A stretch of DNA of 64,000 nt, taken from assembly GCF_000184705.1 (NCBI RefSeq), contig NC_014831.1, positions 2,294,001 to 2,358,000 of the forward strand, written 5' to 3'. The DNA comes from Thermaerobacter marianensis DSM 12885 (GTDB lineage: Bacteria; Bacillota; Sulfobacillia; Thermaerobacterales; Thermaerobacteraceae). A program made the position numbers and the translations under genes. Positions 1 to 9,026 of the stretch are shown one piece after another (position 1 is the stretch's first letter; every line of letters begins with the position of its first letter). The notes below the pieces were generated by a model. The model was not told the DNA's origin. It saw nothing but the letters and a program-made list of their open reading frames with translations, and searched no databases.

Positions 1-284
1 GTGTTGCTATCCACCCGGCGATTGGACGCAGGAAGGCGTTCTCCTGGACCTCCGTCTGGGCTGGTAGTCCCGGTTTCCGAGGCGGATGTGTGGGTTGATT
101 GGCCGTCTGGCCGGGCGATCCGAAGTCGGTACAGGCTCGACGAGCGGGAGGCGATTGGCGTTGCTGACACCTGTACCACAGGTAGGCAGAGGCTTGGGGG
201 CGCTCCTCAGATACGCCGTGGGGAAGCGTCAGTACTTCTTATCCCGCTTGAGTGAGAACTATCCGCAAAAGGAGGGGGATAATT
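1..284. other. Window edge, no assignable gene
   Basis: Two overlapping + strand frames stay open here (to base 255 and to base 292), but neither gives a recognisable motif, and no ribosome-binding site marks an internal start. The stretch may hold the 3' end of a gene that begins before the window. I see no RNA gene or clear repeat. Confidence 0.3.
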
Positions 285-419
285 TTGCTTGATGCCATTC
301 TGAATGCTTTGTGGGGACTTGTGCATGATACGTGGGTCGCCATCGCGCCTGCTGTCGTGACCTACTACCTGCGGCGACGCGAGAAAAACCCGTGGCGCAG
401 GCGCCCCGGGCTCCGTTGA
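285..419 (+). CDS. Small hydrophobic peptide with basic tail
   Basis: This 44-residue frame starts at TTG, preceded by a strong GGAGGGGG site at 271-278 with about six bases of spacing. Residues ~4-27 form one hydrophobic segment (ILNALWGLVHD ... VAIAPAVVTYY). A strongly basic end follows (RRREKNPWRRRP), so it would be a single-pass membrane peptide with a cytoplasmic positive tail. Size and layout resemble small membrane toxins or regulatory peptides, but I do not recognise a family. After the stop, another frame reads a proline-rich stretch up to the IS256 left end near base 508. The peptide may therefore be the intact start of a longer gene broken by a frameshift and the insertion. Confidence 0.5.
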   Translation: MLDAILNALWGLVHDTWVAIAPAVVTYYLRRREKNPWRRRPGLR

Positions 420-507
420 GACAAGCACCACCGGTAGAGTCGGCTCCTCTACCGATGCAGGAGCCCGGACGTAAGCCCATCCAGCCTCCACCTCCGCAGT
501 CGCTAGA

Positions 508-1910
508 GTCCCAGGTGGTGGTGGAAAAGTTCAGGGCCGAACCGACCGGCCCTGGTGACCCTGGACAAAAGAGGTCACCGGTGGCTCCCCTTCCGGTTGG
601 ACGAGACCGCTCGAAGGGAGGGCACGCACCGGTGACCGCTGATTTGAGAGTGGCATTGCTCGAGCTTCTGCGCAAACACCAAGGCGAACCGGAAGCGGAT
701 GCTTTGCGTGAAGGTCTCGCCTGGCTGGCCTAAGCGCTCATGGAGCTTGAGGTGAGCGAGCTTGTGGGCGCCGAACGGTACGAGCGCACCGAAACGCGCA
801 AGACCTACCGGAATGGGTATCGGGTCCGGCCCTGGGAGACCCGCCTGGGTTCCATCGCGCTGAAGATCCCCAAGCTTCGCAAAGGGTCCTACTTCCCCAG
901 CCTGCTGGAGCGGCGCCGGCGCGCCGAGAAGGCCCTGGTGGCCGTCATTCAAGAGGCCTACGTCCACGGGGTGAGCACCCGGAAGGTCGACGAGCCGGTG
1001 CGGGCCCTGGGGCTCGATGGGGTCAGCAAGAGCGAGGTCTCCCGGCTCTGTGCCGAACTGGACGAGCGGATGGAGCGCTTTCGCAACCGCCCGTTGGATG
1101 ACGAATACCCCTACCTCTGGCTCGACGCCAAGGCGATCAAGGTCCGCCAGGACGGCCGGGTGGTGAACATGGCCGCCGTAGTGGCCGTTGGGGTGAAGGC
1201 GAGCGGCGAGCGAGAGGTGCTGGGCTTCGACGTGGGGGCGGCGGAGACGTACGAGTTCTGGCAGGCCTTTTTGCGGAGCCTGGTGGCGCGGGGGCTGGGG
1301 GGCGTGCGGCTCGCCATCTCCGACGCCCACGAGGGCCTGAAGCGGGCCATTGCCGACGTGCTGACGGGGGCCAGCTGGCAGCGGTGCCGGGTCCACTTCA
1401 TGCGGAACCTCCTGGCCCGGGTCCCCAAGCACGCCCAGCCGGCGGTGGCCGCCCAGGTCCGCAGCATCTTCGCCCAGCCCGACGCCACCACGGCCCGGCA
1501 GCGGCTCCAGCAGGTGGCCGATGAACTGGGGGCACGGTACCCCAAGGTCGCAGCGTTGTTGCACGAGGCCGAGGACGACGTCTTGGCCTACATGGCCTTC
1601 CCAGCCGAACACTGGCGACGGATCCACTCAACCAACGTCCTGGAGCGCTTGAACCGGGAACTGGCGCGACGGTGTGACGTCGTGGGGATCTTCCCGAACG
1701 TGGCTGCCGCGTTGCGACTCCTGGGGGCGGTCCTCGAAGAGCAGGACGACGAATGGATCGCATCCCGGAAGTACTTCAGTCCCGAATCGATGGCCAAGGT
1801 CCACGCGACCCAGGATGCAAACAACCCATGCCCGTGTTCCCGAATCCCTGGACACGGGTTCCTGACCCCAACCAACCGGGGGCGGCGAATCTCCCACCAT
1901 TTTACGGGAC
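508..1910 (+). mobile_element. IS256-family insertion sequence, copy 1
   Basis: The element is defined by an IS256-type transposase and by candidate ends. The left end (508-531) begins GTCCC, and TGGTGG follows six bases later. The reverse complement of the right end (1888-1910) has the same GTCCC-six bases-TGGTGG layout and also ends in TT. The match is imperfect (about 15 of 24 positions by hand), so the exact ends are provisional. I could not find a convincing 8-9 bp target duplication. The transposase has a nonsense codon, so the copy is probably immobile unless helped in trans. Confidence 0.55.
554..579. repeat. Hairpin in the IS256 leader
   Basis: GGTGACC (554-560) and GGTCACC (573-579) form a perfect seven-pair stem around a 12-base loop. 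It lies between the left end and the transposase start. IS256-type elements often carry such structures, which limit read-through transcription into the transposase. That role is inferred; there is no T-tract. Confidence 0.4.
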
Positions 1911-2035
1911 GTGGTCCGTCCCGAAGGAACGATCCTTCACCCAACGTTTGGAATCGAGTCCTGGTGGTGGGGGTTGTTGTGATTTGTGGCGTAACATTGG
2001 GAGAAAACGACGTGCATTCGGGAGGGTTTCGATGA
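632..2035 (+). pseudogene. IS256-family transposase with premature stop
   Basis: The expected N-terminus starts at GTG 632 behind AAGGGAGGG. It reads LRVALLELLRKHQGEP and then meets TAA at 731-733. The same frame continues with the canonical IS256 core: ELVGAERYERT, TYRNGYR, IPKLRKGSYFP, EAYVHGVSTRKVDE and SKSEVSRLC, then the DDE region with LWLDAKAIKVR, ISDAHEGLK, RCRVHFMRNLL and the IHSTNVLERLN segment. One substitution (CAA to TAA) would explain the break. A restart at ATG 740 would give 431 residues without the first ~33. After SPESMAK (~1795) the frame runs on through the right end into flanking DNA, so the C-terminus is also abnormal. Confidence 0.8.
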
Positions 2036-3993
2036 ACCAGTCAAACGGGCCGGCACCGGCCGGCGGCACTGCCCGCCCCCGCTACTTCTTCAACGGGCGC
2101 ATCTTCACCGCTGACCCCCAGCAACCAGAGGCCACCGCCATGGTGGTGGAGGGCGGGCGCATCCGCTGGATCGGCCGCCAGGAGGACGCCAACCCCGGCG
2201 CCGGTGTCGAAAGGCTCGACCTGGCGGGGCACCGGGTGATCCCGGGACTGATCGACGCCCACATGCACCCGCTGTTCCTGGCGGAGACGGCGCAGCAGAT
2301 CCCCTGCCTCCCTCCTGCCGCCCGCTCCATCGGCGACATCGTGGCGGCCGTACGCCGGCGCCGGGAGGAACTGGGCCGGGCCGGTGCGACGGGCCCCGGG
2401 CCGGCCGGGTTCCGCACAGGAGGACCCCGTGCCGCGGGAGGAGGTATGGGTGCCACAGGGCGCGGGACCGATCCGGCGGCAGAACCCTCAAGGAAGCCCC
2501 GGGCCGCCAGCGGCACGCACGGCCTGCCCTGGATTCTCGGTTGGGGCTACGACGAGGGCAAGCTGGCCGAGGGCCGCGCCCCCACCCGCTGGGACTTGGA
2601 CCGGGGTGCCGCCGACGTGCCCGTCGTGATCACCCGCATCTGCTACCATGTGGTCGCCGTCAACAGCAAGGCCCTGGAGCTGGCGGGCATCACCCGCGAC
2701 ACGCCCGATCCGCCAGGGGGCCGGATCGACCGGGACGAGCGGGGCGAACCGACGGGTGTCCTGCGGGAAGCGGCCCGGTACCTGGTACTCGACCTCATTC
2801 CCATGCCGTCGCCGGAGGCCCAGGCGGAAATGCTGGCGAAGCTCAGTCCCCTCCTGCTGGCCCGGGGCATCACCGCCATCACCGACATGATGGCCCGGCG
2901 CCGCCCGGTGGACGACCTCACCCTCTATCGGGCGGCCCGGGGCCGCGGCCTGCGCCAGCGGGCGGTGCTCTACTACCTCTGGGAACACCTGCGGGAGGAG
3001 CTCCCCGGGGAGGCCGCCGGGACCGGCGGGCGTCCCCTTGCTCTGGAACCCGGCGCCACCGACCTCCGCCAGCCGGTCTTCGTCGGGGGCATCAAGGTCT
3101 TCGCCGACGGCAGCATCTCGGGCCGCACCGCCTGGGTCGACCCGCCCTTTGGCGGCGTCGACCCGCCCTTTCGCGGCACCGGCGGGTCCGGCTCCGGCGA
3201 GGCCGGCGCGGCCGGTTCCCCAGCCCACCCGGGGCCCGGCGTGCCTGCGGGATCCTTCGCCCCGACCGGGCTGGCCGCGCCGTCCGGCGCCGCCGGTTCG
3301 TCCGGGGTCCCGGGCCAGCACGGCCTCGCCCTGACCACGCCCGACGAACTCCGGGCGGCTGCGGCCGTGGCCCGGCGGGCAGGGGTGCAGCTGGCGGTTC
3401 ACGCCATGGGCAACCGGGCCGTCGACCTGGTGGTGGGCACCCTGGGCGCCCTGCCCGGCTGGCTCCGCGACGGCCCCTCCGTCCGTCTCGAGCACGCCAC
3501 CCTGGCCTCCCGCGACGCCATGGCCCGCGCCGCTCGAGCCGGAATCGCCTTCGTCCCCCAACCCATCTTCCTGTTCGCCGAGATCGAAAGTTACCTCAAC
3601 AACCTGGGGGTCGAACGGGCGCGCCGCGCCTACGCCCTGCGCTCCATGCTGGAGGCGGGCGTGACCGTGGCGCTCTCGTCCGACGCGCCCGCCACCTCCT
3701 GGGCGGACCCGGCCAGTCCGTTCGTCAACATGAAGGCGGCCGCCACCCGGGTCGCTTCCAGCGGCACCCCGGTGGGGCTGAATGAAGCGATTCCCGTCGC
3801 GGTGGCGCTGGCCCTCTACACCCGCGAGGCCGCTCGCGTCACCCGCATCCCCGGGGTGGGTCAGCTCAAGCCCGGCTACGCGGCGGATTTCGTCGTGCTG
3901 GACCGGGACCTCTTGTCGGTCGAACCGGCGGACCTGGACGCAGTCCGGGTGGTGGCGACGTACATGGGCGGGGAGCGGGTGTACCCGGCGTAG
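2032..3993 (+). CDS. YtcJ-like metal-dependent amidohydrolase
   Basis: The protein has 653 residues and starts at ATG 2032 behind GGGAGGG. It belongs to the amidohydrolase_3 group of the TIM-barrel amidohydrolases, which hydrolyse C-N or C-O bonds of uncharacterised substrates, probably in the cytoplasm. Visible marks are the N-terminal beta-sandwich strand (YFFNGRIFTADP), the metal motif IDAHMHP, GGIKVFADGSISGRTA with the bridging lysine, the histidines in AVHAMGN and RLEHA, the late aspartate in LSSDAPATSW, and a C-terminal GYAADFVVLDRD strand. Two low-complexity inserts, near residues 115-160 and 375-430, make it longer than the usual ~540 residues. A reading frame is open upstream, but the ribosome site decides the start. 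Substrate unknown. Confidence 0.85.
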   Translation: MNQSNGPAPAGGTARPRYFFNGRIFTADPQQPEATAMVVEGGRIRWIGRQEDANPGAGVERLDLAGHRVIPGLIDAHMHPLFLAETAQQIPCLPPAARSIGDIVAAVRRRREELGRAGATGPGPAGFRTGGPRAAGGGMGATGRGTDPAAEPSRKPRAASGTHGLPWILGWGYDEGKLAEGRAPTRWDLDRGAADVPVVITRICYHVVAVNSKALELAGITRDTPDPPGGRIDRDERGEPTGVLREAARYLVLDLIPMPSPEAQAEMLAKLSPLLLARGITAITDMMARRRPVDDLTLYRAARGRGLRQRAVLYYLWEHLREELPGEAAGTGGRPLALEPGATDLRQPVFVGGIKVFADGSISGRTAWVDPPFGGVDPPFRGTGGSGSGEAGAAGSPAHPGPGVPAGSFAPTGLAAPSGAAGSSGVPGQHGLALTTPDELRAAAAVARRAGVQLAVHAMGNRAVDLVVGTLGALPGWLRDGPSVRLEHATLASRDAMARAARAGIAFVPQPIFLFAEIESYLNNLGVERARRAYALRSMLEAGVTVALSSDAPATSWADPASPFVNMKAAATRVASSGTPVGLNEAIPVAVALALYTREAARVTRIPGVGQLKPGYAADFVVLDRDLLSVEPADLDAVRVVATYMGGERVYPA

Positions 3994-4180
3994 GCTGGGA
4001 GCGGAAGGCAGGGTCGCCAGGCGGGAGCCGCTGGCTGGGAGCAGAAGGCGGGGATCAGCAAGCCGGGAGTGGCTGGCTGGGAGCGGAAGGCGGGGATCGG
4101 CAGGCCGGGAGCCGCACGTTGGGAGCGGAAGGCGGGGAGCGCAAGGATGGGAGCGGCCGGCCCGGAACCGAAGGCTCACC
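3993..4180 (+). repeat. Degenerate ~42 bp tandem repeat
   Basis: Units beginning GGCTGGGAGC or a close variant start near 3993, 4033, 4075 and 4117, with a more decayed unit near 4144. The period is 40-42 bp. Each unit carries GGGAGCGGAAGGCGGGG. The array begins on the amidohydrolase stop codon and fills the gap before the next operon. It lacks the unique spacers of a CRISPR array. Confidence 0.75.
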
Positions 4181-4404
4181 GCAAGGCAGGGCCCCCCAAG
4201 GTCGAGAACGGAGCGCCGGGAACGCAAGTCCCAGGACGCCCCCGGCCGAGGACGGCCGGTTCGAACGGGCTGCCGGGAACGGGCGCCCCCGTCCCCCGTC
4301 TTTTCTATGAGGGAGTCCGGCGACTTGCAAAGGACTCCGGCGACTTTCCAGCGAATGGGAGACATGGATCGGCGCCTGATCGGCCACGGGCGGGATGGGG
4401 GGCG

Positions 4405-7400
4405 GTGAACCTGTTGGAAGGACAGCATCCGGGTCACGGCCGCACGGACAACGGTCGTAGGGGTCGGGGGCGCAGCCTTGCCCGTCTGCGCCCGCCCGAG
4501 GCCGACCGCCTACCGGGGTATCCACCAGCTCGCCGTCGACGCTTGCGCGGCGTCCGTCGGGCGGCGTTCCTCCTGGCCGCGGGGCTCATTCTGAGCCTCG
4601 GGTTCACCCTGGTCCCGGGGCTACCCGTACCGCAGCTGAACCCGCACGGCGACCGCGCCATGTCGCGGGAGCAAGGGGCTGTACCAGGGACCCCGGGCGC
4701 TGAAGCAGCCCCACCCGGCGTCCTAGGGGCTAGAGGGACCCCACACGGCGCGCGGCTGGAAGTGCCTGCACCCAACCCCCCAACGGCTGCAGCGATTCGA
4801 CCCGGCGTACAGCACCTGGAGCCGGCAGCACCCAGCACCCCAACGGCTGCAGCGACCCGACTCGCCTCGCAGCGGGTGGAAGCGGCTGCACCGCCCGCGC
4901 AAGGCACCGCCGGTCCTCGCCTGGAGGTGGTGGCAGGCTACGGGCGCCAGCCGGCGGGCGGTCCCTGGGTGCCGGCGCAGGCGACCATCACCCATCCGGG
5001 TCCCGGCACGTTCCGCGGCACCTTGGAGATCGCGGGGGTCGCGCCCGTCAGGCCCGGCTTCACCGGGTCGCCCGCGGTGACGCCGCCGGGGCAGCCCGGT
5101 TCCTCCATGACGGACCTGGCCCGCTGGCGGTACCCGGTGGAAGTGCCTGCCGGCGCCCGCCGCACGCTGGTGTTGCCCGTCCCGGTGGCCAGCCGGCAAG
5201 GCCAGCCCATCAGCCTGGAGGCTCGCCTGCTGGATGAAGACGGCCGCATCGTGGCCTGGTCCCGCATCCCCATCGGCACCGGCAGGCCCACCGACGTCCT
5301 GGTGGGGGTGCTGGCCACCCGGGACATTCCTTACCTGGCCGCCGTTCCCGCACCCCGTGGGGAGCTCGTGACCCCCGAGCGCATCGATCCGCACCTGGCC
5401 CCCCGCACCGCCGCGGGCTGGGCCAACTTCGACCTGGTGGTGGTCGACGGGGCCGCGGCCCTCCGACAGCTGGACGGAGACCAGCGCGATGCGCTGCGGC
5501 GGTGGGTGAAACTGGGCGGAACCCTCCTGCTCGGAACGGGCCCGGACGCCGGCCACCTGGCGGCGGCCCTGGGACCGGATCTGTTCCCCTGGGAAGTGGC
5601 GGGCAGTGTGCCCGTCCGGCGGTTCGACGGTGCGCTGGCCTGGGCTCGGCTGGTGGCGCCCGACGTCCCACCCGTAGGGACCGGCGGCAACGCGCCCGAT
5701 GGCGGCCCGTCACCGGGTGGCCGTCCCGCGCCGGACGGCGGCAACTCGCCGGGTGGGGGTAACGCGGCAGGTGACGGCGGTTCATCGACAGCACCTGCCA
5801 CCATCGCCGCCGTTCTCCGGCCCTTGCCCATGGACGCCGCGGCCTCCGGGGACGGGGGATCCCAGGGTCAGGATGGGGTCTCCAGTCCCGCCGCGGGCCG
5901 GCTGACCCTGGCTCCAGGCCCGAACGGGGCCATCCCCGTGGGGTACATCGCCCATGTGGGTCTGGGCCGCGTCTATGCCTGGTCGACCCGGCTGGATGCC
6001 GAGCCGTGGCTGAGCTGGGCGGGCACCCCGGCCGCCCTGGCCGGGTGGCTGGGCACCGATCTGGTCGCCGGCGTGACCCGCCGGGCCGATGCCGTGGTGA
6101 TGCACCTCGGCAGCGGCTTCCGGGCCCCGAGCGGGCCGAACTGGTCCGGCCCCGTCGTCATGTCGACGCCCCTTGATTCCGGTGGGCCCCGGTCGCTCTT
6201 CCAGCCGCTGCTGACGGGACTCTACACGCCCAACTCCTACTGGCCCGGTCTGGATGCGCTGCAGAATGCGGCGCGCGACCTGCCGGGGTTACAGTTCCCG
6301 TCGCCCGGGATGCTGATGGCGGGCACCGCCGCCTACCTCCTGCTCATCGGCCCTGTGACCTTCGGGTGGCTGGGGCGGCGCAAGCGGCGGCCCTGGGCGT
6401 GGGTGGTGGTGCCCGTCCTGGCCGTCCTGGTCATCGCCGGCTCCTATGCCAGCGGTGCCCTGGCGGCCCGGGGCACGCCCCGGGCGGCCGCCGGGTTCCT
6501 CCTGCTGGATGAAGCCGGCCGCCAGGGGGTCTGGTCGGGGCTGGTGGCCGCTTACCGGCCGGGCCGGCCGGCGTCGGTCACCCTGCGGGCAGGAAGCCAG
6601 GTCTCGCCCATGATGCGCCCCGACACCTGGGCCGGCCCGTTCCAGCGGCCGGTGGAGGATCCCATCATGGTGGCCGAGCCGTCGGCCCGGGGGCTGGAGG
6701 TGACCTGGCCGGCGGCGGGGGCGGGCCACGTGATTCCCGTGGCCGTCCAGCTGGACCTGGCCGTGGCGGGGTCTGGGGCTGAGGGCCTGACCGCCCGCTG
6801 GGCACCCGAAGGCCCGGACCGCTGGCGCGTCCGGGTCACCAACGGCCTGGACGTACCCCTCACCGGCGTGACCCTGTTCCTGGGCGGCAATCGCCTTCAC
6901 CAGTTCGGCGACCTGGCGCCCGGCGAGCAAGGGGAAGCGGTGGTTCGGGTGGCCCACCAGGCGGCCCTGGGCCCCTCCTTCACGGGATTCGGGATCTTCG
7001 GAACCGGCGCCGGCGGGGGAGGCCCCGCCGCAGGCTACCCCGGGACCGTGGGGGGTGACGACGGCGCCTGGGAAGCGCGCCAGCGCGCCCGCCTGCAGGG
7101 TTCGATGTCCTACCTGCTCCAGGGCGTCTCGGGAGGCCCCTTCCTCGTCGCCGAGATCAAGGGATCGCCCGTCCTGGTGGATGCGGCCGGCGGCGGCCCG
7201 GACGGGCCGGTGGTGCCCCCGTCCCGGTGGGATCCCCACGGATACACGCTGGTGCTGGCGCCGGTGCAAGCCCCGGGGCTGGATCAGGGAGCGGCCGCCG
7301 GGGTGCCGCCGGCCGGGTTCGTCCCCGCCACGGCGAGCAATGCCCTGTGGCCCGCGGCCGCCGGGATGATCCGGGCCAGCGCGGTCGACATGCCGGGACC

Positions 7401-7791
7401 GGACGTCATGGTTCTCCGCGACGCCCAGGTGGTCGTGGAGTGGCGGCCGCCGGAAGCCGTGGTGCCCGGTGCCCGGCGGCTGGTGGTCCGCCTCGATGCG
7501 CGGCAGCCCGCCCCCAGCCCCCCGGCCCTGGGCGCCGCCATCGAGCTCTACGACTTCGCCTCCGGCCGCTGGGTTCCCGTGAAGGATCCGGGCGCGTGGA
7601 CGGTGGCCGGCGCGGCACCGGACTGGGTGGCGGCCGGCGTGTCCGTCCAGCCGCAGCGCCTGCAGGTGGAGGGTGAGGCCCTGCGGCGGTTCCTCCCGCC
7701 GGGCGGGCGGCTGCTGGTGCGGTTCCGGTCGCCCGGGGACGGCGAGATGACCTTGACCCTGCCGCAGTTCGTCCTGGAGGTGAGCCCGTGA
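4405..7791 (+). CDS. Large membrane protein with glutamine-amidotransferase-like domain
   Basis: The chosen start is GTG 4405 behind a GGGGGG run, giving 1128 residues. A membrane anchor lies near residues 50-75 (AAFLLAAGLILSLGF). A Pro/Ala-rich repeat stretch follows, then an extracytoplasmic beta-rich part. Next comes a Rossmann-like domain: NFDLVVVDGAAALRQL, then RRWVKLGGTLLLGTG, a layout seen in class-I-glutamine-amidotransferase-like domains of vWA and GldG-type proteins. Two further membrane segments sit near residues 635-690 (AAYLLLIGPVTFGWLG, then VVVPVLAVLVIAG), followed by a long beta-rich C-terminus. It overlaps the ABC ATPase by four bases. That coupling suggests an accessory subunit of the transporter. 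No catalytic cysteine is evident. Confidence 0.75.
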   Translation: MNLLEGQHPGHGRTDNGRRGRGRSLARLRPPEADRLPGYPPARRRRLRGVRRAAFLLAAGLILSLGFTLVPGLPVPQLNPHGDRAMSREQGAVPGTPGAEAAPPGVLGARGTPHGARLEVPAPNPPTAAAIRPGVQHLEPAAPSTPTAAATRLASQRVEAAAPPAQGTAGPRLEVVAGYGRQPAGGPWVPAQATITHPGPGTFRGTLEIAGVAPVRPGFTGSPAVTPPGQPGSSMTDLARWRYPVEVPAGARRTLVLPVPVASRQGQPISLEARLLDEDGRIVAWSRIPIGTGRPTDVLVGVLATRDIPYLAAVPAPRGELVTPERIDPHLAPRTAAGWANFDLVVVDGAAALRQLDGDQRDALRRWVKLGGTLLLGTGPDAGHLAAALGPDLFPWEVAGSVPVRRFDGALAWARLVAPDVPPVGTGGNAPDGGPSPGGRPAPDGGNSPGGGNAAGDGGSSTAPATIAAVLRPLPMDAAASGDGGSQGQDGVSSPAAGRLTLAPGPNGAIPVGYIAHVGLGRVYAWSTRLDAEPWLSWAGTPAALAGWLGTDLVAGVTRRADAVVMHLGSGFRAPSGPNWSGPVVMSTPLDSGGPRSLFQPLLTGLYTPNSYWPGLDALQNAARDLPGLQFPSPGMLMAGTAAYLLLIGPVTFGWLGRRKRRPWAWVVVPVLAVLVIAGSYASGALAARGTPRAAAGFLLLDEAGRQGVWSGLVAAYRPGRPASVTLRAGSQVSPMMRPDTWAGPFQRPVEDPIMVAEPSARGLEVTWPAAGAGHVIPVAVQLDLAVAGSGAEGLTARWAPEGPDRWRVRVTNGLDVPLTGVTLFLGGNRLHQFGDLAPGEQGEAVVRVAHQAALGPSFTGFGIFGTGAGGGGPAAGYPGTVGGDDGAWEARQRARLQGSMSYLLQGVSGGPFLVAEIKGSPVLVDAAGGGPDGPVVPPSRWDPHGYTLVLAPVQAPGLDQGAAAGVPPAGFVPATASNALWPAAAGMIRASAVDMPGPDVMVLRDAQVVVEWRPPEAVVPGARRLVVRLDARQPAPSPPALGAAIELYDFASGRWVPVKDPGAWTVAGAAPDWVAAGVSVQPQRLQVEGEALRRFLPPGGRLLVRFRSPGDGEMTLTLPQFVLEVSP

Positions 7792-9026
7792 GCACCGCGA
7801 CCCCCGCCGCCGGAGCCCCCGGCGAACCCGCCATCGTCACCCGGAACCTGCAGCGCACCTTCGGGCGGGTGCGGGCCCTGGCCGGCATCGACATGGTGGT
7901 GCCGCGGGGCGCCGTCTACGGGTTCATCGGGCCCAACGGCGCCGGCAAGACCACCTGCCTGCGCATCCTGGCCGGGTTGCTGGAACCCTCCGGCGGCGAG
8001 GCCCGGGTCTGCGGGCTCGACGTCACCCGCCAGCGGGACGGCCTGCCCGGCGTCATCGGCTACATGCCGGACTTCTTCGGTGTGTACGACGACCTGACCG
8101 TCACCGAGTACCTGGACTTCTACGCCGCCTGTTACGGGCTGCGGGGACCCGCCGCCCGGCGCCGGCGGGATGCCCTGCTGGAGCTGGTCGACCTGGCGGA
8201 CAAGGCGGGCGAGATGGTCAACCACCTGTCCCGGGGGATGAAGCAGCGCCTCGGCCTGGCCCGGGCGCTGATCCACGACCCCCAGGTCCTCCTCCTGGAC
8301 GAACCGGCCAGCGGCCTCGACCCCGCGGCCCGCATCGAGTTCCGCGAGCTGATCCGGGAACTGGCGGCCATGGGGAAGACCCTGGTGGTCAGCTCCCACA
8401 TCCTCAGCGAGCTGGCGGACTTCTGCACCCACGTGGGGATCCTCCACCGCGGCCGGCTGCTGGTGTCCGGCACCATGGCGGAGGTGCTGGCGGCGGTCCG
8501 CCGCCGCTCGGCCCGGGTGCACCTGGTGGTTCCGCCGCGGGATGAACCCGGCGCCGTGGCGGCCCGGGCGCGGCAGGCGCTGGCGACCCTGCCCGCGGTG
8601 ACCCACGTGGAGATCGGCGCAGCGGCCACCGGAGCGGAGCGGGGTGATGCCGGCGGCCCGCCGGGAGGGGGCGAGGCGGGTGCCGCGTCGGGTCCGGGAG
8701 CCGCCGGGGCGGAGCCGGGAGTGGGCGACGCGGGTTGGGGTCGCGCGGCCGGTGAAGCGGATGCGGGCGGCGGGCCGAAGGCGGCCGGAGCCGGCTTCGG
8801 TCCGGGGGTGCTCGAACTGATCGTCGACTTCGCCGGCGGTCCCGTGACGCTGGCCCACATCAACGCGCGGCTGGTGCAGGCGGGCCTGCTGGTCAGCCAC
8901 GTGGCGGAAGTGGGCGGCAGCCTGGAGGAGGCGTTCCTTTACGCGGTGGAGAGCCTGGCGGGCGAGGACGCCTCGCCCGCGGCGCAGGTGGCGGCGGGGA
9001 AAGGAGGTGGCCGTGGTGGCCGGTGA
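7788..9026 (+). CDS. ABC transporter ATP-binding protein
   Basis: This 412-residue protein starts at GTG 7788 behind GGAGG and overlaps the upstream stop (GTGA). The Walker A motif GPNGAGKTT is at residues 48-56. The signature appears as HLSRGMKQRLGLARAL, Walker B as VLLLDEPASGLD, and the switch histidine follows in VVSSHILSEL. The family energises export-type (ABC-2) permeases. The C-terminal ~150 residues carry a Gly/Ala-rich insert (near residues 280-340) and then a short conserved end. The partner permease overlaps its 3' end, and the accessory membrane protein sits just upstream. Confidence 0.93.
   Translation: MSTATPAAGAPGEPAIVTRNLQRTFGRVRALAGIDMVVPRGAVYGFIGPNGAGKTTCLRILAGLLEPSGGEARVCGLDVTRQRDGLPGVIGYMPDFFGVYDDLTVTEYLDFYAACYGLRGPAARRRRDALLELVDLADKAGEMVNHLSRGMKQRLGLARALIHDPQVLLLDEPASGLDPAARIEFRELIRELAAMGKTLVVSSHILSELADFCTHVGILHRGRLLVSGTMAEVLAAVRRRSARVHLVVPPRDEPGAVAARARQALATLPAVTHVEIGAAATGAERGDAGGPPGGGEAGAASGPGAAGAEPGVGDAGWGRAAGEADAGGGPKAAGAGFGPGVLELIVDFAGGPVTLAHINARLVQAGLLVSHVAEVGGSLEEAFLYAVESLAGEDASPAAQVAAGKGGGRGGR

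Noticed and set aside
575-1627. Open - strand frame of 350 residues over the IS256 transposase
   Set aside because: It mirrors the transposase codons; no family features.
500-1920. IS256 target-site duplication
   Set aside because: Flanks of the candidate ends share no 8-9 bp match.
3993-4180. CRISPR array
   Set aside because: Units are contiguous and degenerate, with no spacers and no cas genes nearby.
2488-4437. Open - strand frame of 649 residues over the amidohydrolase
   Set aside because: Antisense shadow with biased composition and no start signal.
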